Part shown: positions 61,829-64,000 of the stretch, in pieces
Numbering within the stretch: the stretch's first letter is position 1
Layout: each line of letters opens with the position of its first letter
NCBI GenBank assembly: GCA_045106855.1
Contig: JBGCFI010000076.1
Span: forward strand, 1 to 64,000
DNA from: Granulosicoccus sp045106855
Lineage (GTDB): Bacteria; Pseudomonadota; Gammaproteobacteria; Granulosicoccales; Granulosicoccaceae
DNA: 64,000 bases
Direction of reading: 5' to 3'
Made by a program: the position numbers and the translations under genes
Notes under the pieces: model-generated
Database searches by the model: none
What the model saw: the letters and a program-made list of their open reading frames with translations, nothing else
Told to the model about the DNA's origin: nothing

Positions 61829-62418
61829 TGGGTAGTCCTTGATGCGATATAGTCCCTGGCCGCCTGATGTAATTCCGGGAAAAAAGTATTGAACGGTTCG
61901 ATCAGCGTATCACTCAGGGGTTCCAGCTGTGCCCTGGACAACGCCAATGCACTGAATTTTGTTGAACGGCTTGCAATTCGCGACAGCGTTAGCTCGATAG
62001 AGCTCAGGTGAATATTATTTTGCAGGATGTCTTCACGCTCCAGTAAACGTGTAAAACGCTTGAGCGGCACTGGAAGATGTTCTGCATGCGTATTGAGTGC
62101 CATTATTACCGATTTGGCATGATGATCCAGCGAGACCTGCGACACCTGATCCCAGCGCTGCGCCAGATAGTGATCAAACATCACATCCACGACAATACCC
62201 GCAAAGCGTCTTGGTACATCAGGAATCCCTTTGCGAACCGGCTCCAGGGCTGTGTTGGTGTCGGTGAAGCGATCCAGGTGCCGATGCAATCGAATACCAC
62301 GCTCTACACCCTCGGGAAATCGTGAAAGGTCACTACCGCGCACGAAGTCACCGCAAAACTGACCAGCAATTAGCTCGGAGTTGTTAAAACCAAACAGGGA
62401 ATGGGCCAGAAAATTCAC
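61825..62418 (-). CDS. acpH: Acyl carrier protein phosphodiesterase
   Basis: HD-type hydrolase that removes the phosphopantetheine arm from ACP; 197 residues. The family opening MNFLAHSLFGFNNSELIAGQ in pattern, the GDFVRG and RGIRLHRHLDRFTDTN segments with metal-binding His/Asp, and the FDHYLAQRWD segment are all present. It overlaps ppk1 by 4 bases. It diverges from the MoeB-type gene. Confidence 0.92.
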   Translation of the reverse strand: MNFLAHSLFGFNNSELIAGQFCGDFVRGSDLSRFPEGVERGIRLHRHLDRFTDTNTALEPVRKGIPDVPRRFAGIVVDVMFDHYLAQRWDQVSQVSLDHHAKSVIMALNTHAEHLPVPLKRFTRLLEREDILQNNIHLSSIELTLSRIASRSTKFSALALSRAQLEPLSDTLIEPFNTFFPELHQAARDYIASRTTQ

Positions 62419-62462
62419 GTCTGGTAGTGTATCACCGCTGCACTCAGGCTATGCTCTACCCT

Positions 62463-63218
62463 ATGGATTTGACACCCGACGAACGCTTTAGCCGCCACAT
62501 CAGCCTTGAACAGATTGGCGAGTCCGGCCAACGACAACTAAGGGATGCCCATGTGCTGATCGTTGGGCTGGGTGGACTTGGTTCACCTGCTGCCCTTTAT
62601 CTTGCCGCTGCAGGCATTGGCCGCCTGAGCTTCTCAGACTTTGACACCGTAGAGTTATCGAATCTGCAAAGACAGGTGGCTCATAACACACCACGAGTAG
62701 GCCAGCTGAAAACAGACTCTGCACGCACTGCCTGCCTTGAGATCAATCCGGCTTGCCAGATCGACACCATCAACTATGCGCTGGAAGCGGAGGATCTTGC
62801 CACGCTGATTCCTGACTGCACTGTGGTTCTCGATTGCACTGACAACTTCCCTACCCGCTTTGCAATCAATGAAGCCTGCGTTAAATCCAAGGTGCCGCTG
62901 GTCAGCGGCGCTGCAATACGATTTGACGGACAGATAAGCGTTTACGATTCACGCCAGCCCGATGCGCCGTGCTACCAATGTTTGTACGGGCACGGAAACT
63001 CCACAGTGGATACGTGCGCGCAGGCAGGAATCCTCGGGCCAGTGGTGGGCATGGTTGGCTGCGTGCAGGCTATAGAGGCGATCAAACTGATTTGCGCAAT
63101 CGGCACCAGCCTTGCGGGTCGACTGGTGCTTTTCGATGGGCTATCAATGGAATGGAACGAAATACAGCTTAAAAGAAATCCTGCCTGTGAGCTGTGTGGT
63201 GAGGCTGCAGAAGCCTAA
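62463..63218 (+). CDS. moeB: MoeB/ThiF-type E1-like adenylyltransferase
   Basis: Activates the C-terminal glycine of a MoaD- or ThiS-type sulfur carrier by adenylation; about 251 residues. The ATP-binding GLGGLGSPAALYLAAAGIG is at about 39-57, FDTVELSNLQRQ follows, and the zinc cysteines are two CxxC pairs: CYQC in the middle and CELC near the end. There is no rhodanese domain. MoeB and ThiF cannot be told apart here; no moa or thi gene is adjacent. Other possible starts are ATG 62451 and GTG 62427. It could serve the MoaD-like protein at 24744, but that lies 38 kb away. Confidence 0.9.
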   Translation: MDLTPDERFSRHISLEQIGESGQRQLRDAHVLIVGLGGLGSPAALYLAAAGIGRLSFSDFDTVELSNLQRQVAHNTPRVGQLKTDSARTACLEINPACQIDTINYALEAEDLATLIPDCTVVLDCTDNFPTRFAINEACVKSKVPLVSGAAIRFDGQISVYDSRQPDAPCYQCLYGHGNSTVDTCAQAGILGPVVGMVGCVQAIEAIKLICAIGTSLAGRLVLFDGLSMEWNEIQLKRNPACELCGEAAEA

Positions 63219-63736
63219 GTCGGTGTGTGCAGGCCGCGAATAGGCAGATTGCGATCCTGAGTGCCAATGATGCCATCGAGTACCACGTCCAGATCCGGTC
63301 GGACACTGGGTGAATTGGAGGTTGCAATGACCTGCGTTAGGCCTTCCGGGTTAATCAGGTACAGCCCGGGTTCTGCATAGGGGCCGGTAAGTTCTGCACC
63401 TGGCTCATGATCGGTCAGGTAAAGCGCAAGTGTCTGGCACTGCTCAACGCTCAAGCTGTGTGCAACCGGCAGGTTCCAGCCATTCTCGTCAATCGTGCGG
63501 CGAGCAATGTGCTCAGGATCCATCGACGCCAGGCGCAGATCCACCTCGCGCTCGGCATAGCCGTCGGCCAATTCATGCAATCGAGCAATGTAGGTCTTGC
63601 AGCGAGGACAATGATCACCACGATAGACTATCAGCACCGTCCATCGTCCATTATTATCACTCAGGCGTTCGGTTTCTCCAGACATCATCGTGAATTCGAT
63701 GGGTGGAAAGGGATCTGCCGGTTTGATAACGTTCAT
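63215..63736 (-). CDS. Peroxiredoxin/thioredoxin-like protein (AhpC/TSA type)
   Basis: A 173-residue thioredoxin-fold protein of the AhpC/TSA_2 kind. The redox-active CPRC (Cys43, Cys46) is in VYRGDHCPRCKTYIARL. There is no signal peptide. The usual peroxidatic Thr/Arg pattern is incomplete, so a thiol-disulfide role is as likely as peroxide reduction. It overlaps the MoeB-type gene by 4 bases in convergent orientation. Confidence 0.82.
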   Translation of the reverse strand: MNVIKPADPFPPIEFTMMSGETERLSDNNGRWTVLIVYRGDHCPRCKTYIARLHELADGYAEREVDLRLASMDPEHIARRTIDENGWNLPVAHSLSVEQCQTLALYLTDHEPGAELTGPYAEPGLYLINPEGLTQVIATSNSPSVRPDLDVVLDGIIGTQDRNLPIRGLHTPT

Positions 63737-63862
63737 CCAGGTACTCCTGTAGGGTGAGGTTTATGCGTGTCAGTGGATCGATGTTACCAACTGTCGGAGA
63801 GCTTCGTGTAATGAGTTTGAAATTCACCGACCCGCTACCCAGAACCAGCTTGAGAGAAAATA

Positions 63863-64000
63863 ATGGCAGGAAAGCGTAAGGCTAAAGAGCTAACTGTATC
63901 TGCCTCCAGGCAGCTTACAACCAACATGCTCAGATTAACGCTGCAAGGCAAGGATCTGGATAGTCTTCCTGATGATGTTGAAGGTGCTTATTTCAAGCTA
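63863..64000 (+). CDS. Siderophore-interacting protein, N-terminal part (runs off the right edge)
   Basis: The first 46 residues of a protein cut by the window edge. RQLTTNMLRLTLQGKDLDSL and the following D...YFKL resemble the start of the FAD-binding domain of siderophore-interacting proteins (ViuB/YqjH type), ferric-chelate reductases of the ferredoxin-NADP reductase-like fold. GAGAG upstream of the ATG serves as ribosome-binding site. The call is tentative because only a small part is visible. Confidence 0.7.
   Translation, partial: MAGKRKAKELTVSASRQLTTNMLRLTLQGKDLDSLPDDVEGAYFKL

Noticed and set aside
1..64000. CRISPR arrays, insertion sequences, prophage genes and rRNA operons
   Set aside because: No regularly spaced repeats, transposase, integrase, capsid or rRNA sequence was seen on either strand.

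Overview
The window is chromosomal DNA from a gammaproteobacterium, probably free-living and aerobic. The evidence is gene order: rlmE-ftsH-folP-glmM-tpiA-secG-tRNA-Leu, lolB-ispE-tRNA-Gln-prs-rplY-pth-ychF and hemA-prfA-prmC are housekeeping blocks typical of that class. The complex I operon has separate nuoC and nuoD and a nuoA of the alpha/beta-proteobacterial kind rather than the fused nuoCD of Escherichia coli. A periplasmic high-potential iron-sulfur protein is also present. I cannot name the genus from sequence alone.

Layout. 1-12.1 kb: a complete nuoA-L run on the minus strand, continuing into nuoM at the left edge. 12.4-18.9 kb, minus: tRNA-Leu(GAG), secG, tpiA, glmM, folP, ftsH, rlmE, then yhbY on plus. 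19.4-21.4 kb: a PhoP/PhoQ-like two-component pair. 21.5-25.0 kb, plus: a five-gene unit ending in a tungsten/molybdenum aldehyde:ferredoxin oxidoreductase module (16-cysteine ferredoxin, AOR, MoaD-like protein). 25.2-30.8 kb: a 58-aa small protein, HiPIP, a periplasmic rhodanese, a DUF808 membrane protein, a CNNM/CBS protein, an RNase J-like beta-CASP hydrolase and a winged-helix regulator with a degenerate receiver. 30.8-36.8 kb is the accessory part: a long AT-rich intergenic region, an FkbM methyltransferase, an EamA transporter, YbiI, an NlpC/P60-like secreted protein, a broken TauD-type dioxygenase gene, a small exported protein and tRNA-Met(CAT). 36.8-47.9 kb: a complete nitrate assimilation locus, with a divergent LysR regulator, an ABC nitrate transporter with two ATPase domains fused in one chain, NirB, NirD and NasA. 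47.9-54.8 kb, minus: ychF, pth, rplY, prs, tRNA-Gln(TTG), ispE, lolB and a TPR lipoprotein. 55.0-59.7 kb, plus: hemA, prfA, prmC, ppx. 59.7-64 kb: ppk1, acpH, a MoeB/ThiF-type E1 enzyme, a thioredoxin-like peroxiredoxin and the start of a siderophore-interacting protein.

Working together. The nrt/nir/nas genes make one pathway: nitrate import, reduction to nitrite by a Mo-bisPGD enzyme, and reduction to ammonium by a siroheme enzyme. The AOR operon adds a second Mo/W-pterin enzyme that would oxidise aldehydes and pass electrons to its own four-cluster ferredoxin. ppx and ppk1 sit convergently and handle polyphosphate breakdown and synthesis.

The points most worth a second look are the AOR operon, with a MoaD-like protein whose chain ends in a single glycine; the TauD pseudogene; the fused nitrate ATPase whose first domain has Asn in place of the switch histidine; the pseudo-receiver regulator beside an 884-bp intergenic region with strong dyads; and the DCSG-motif secreted protein. 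I found no CRISPR array, prophage or insertion sequence, and no convincing wholly new system.
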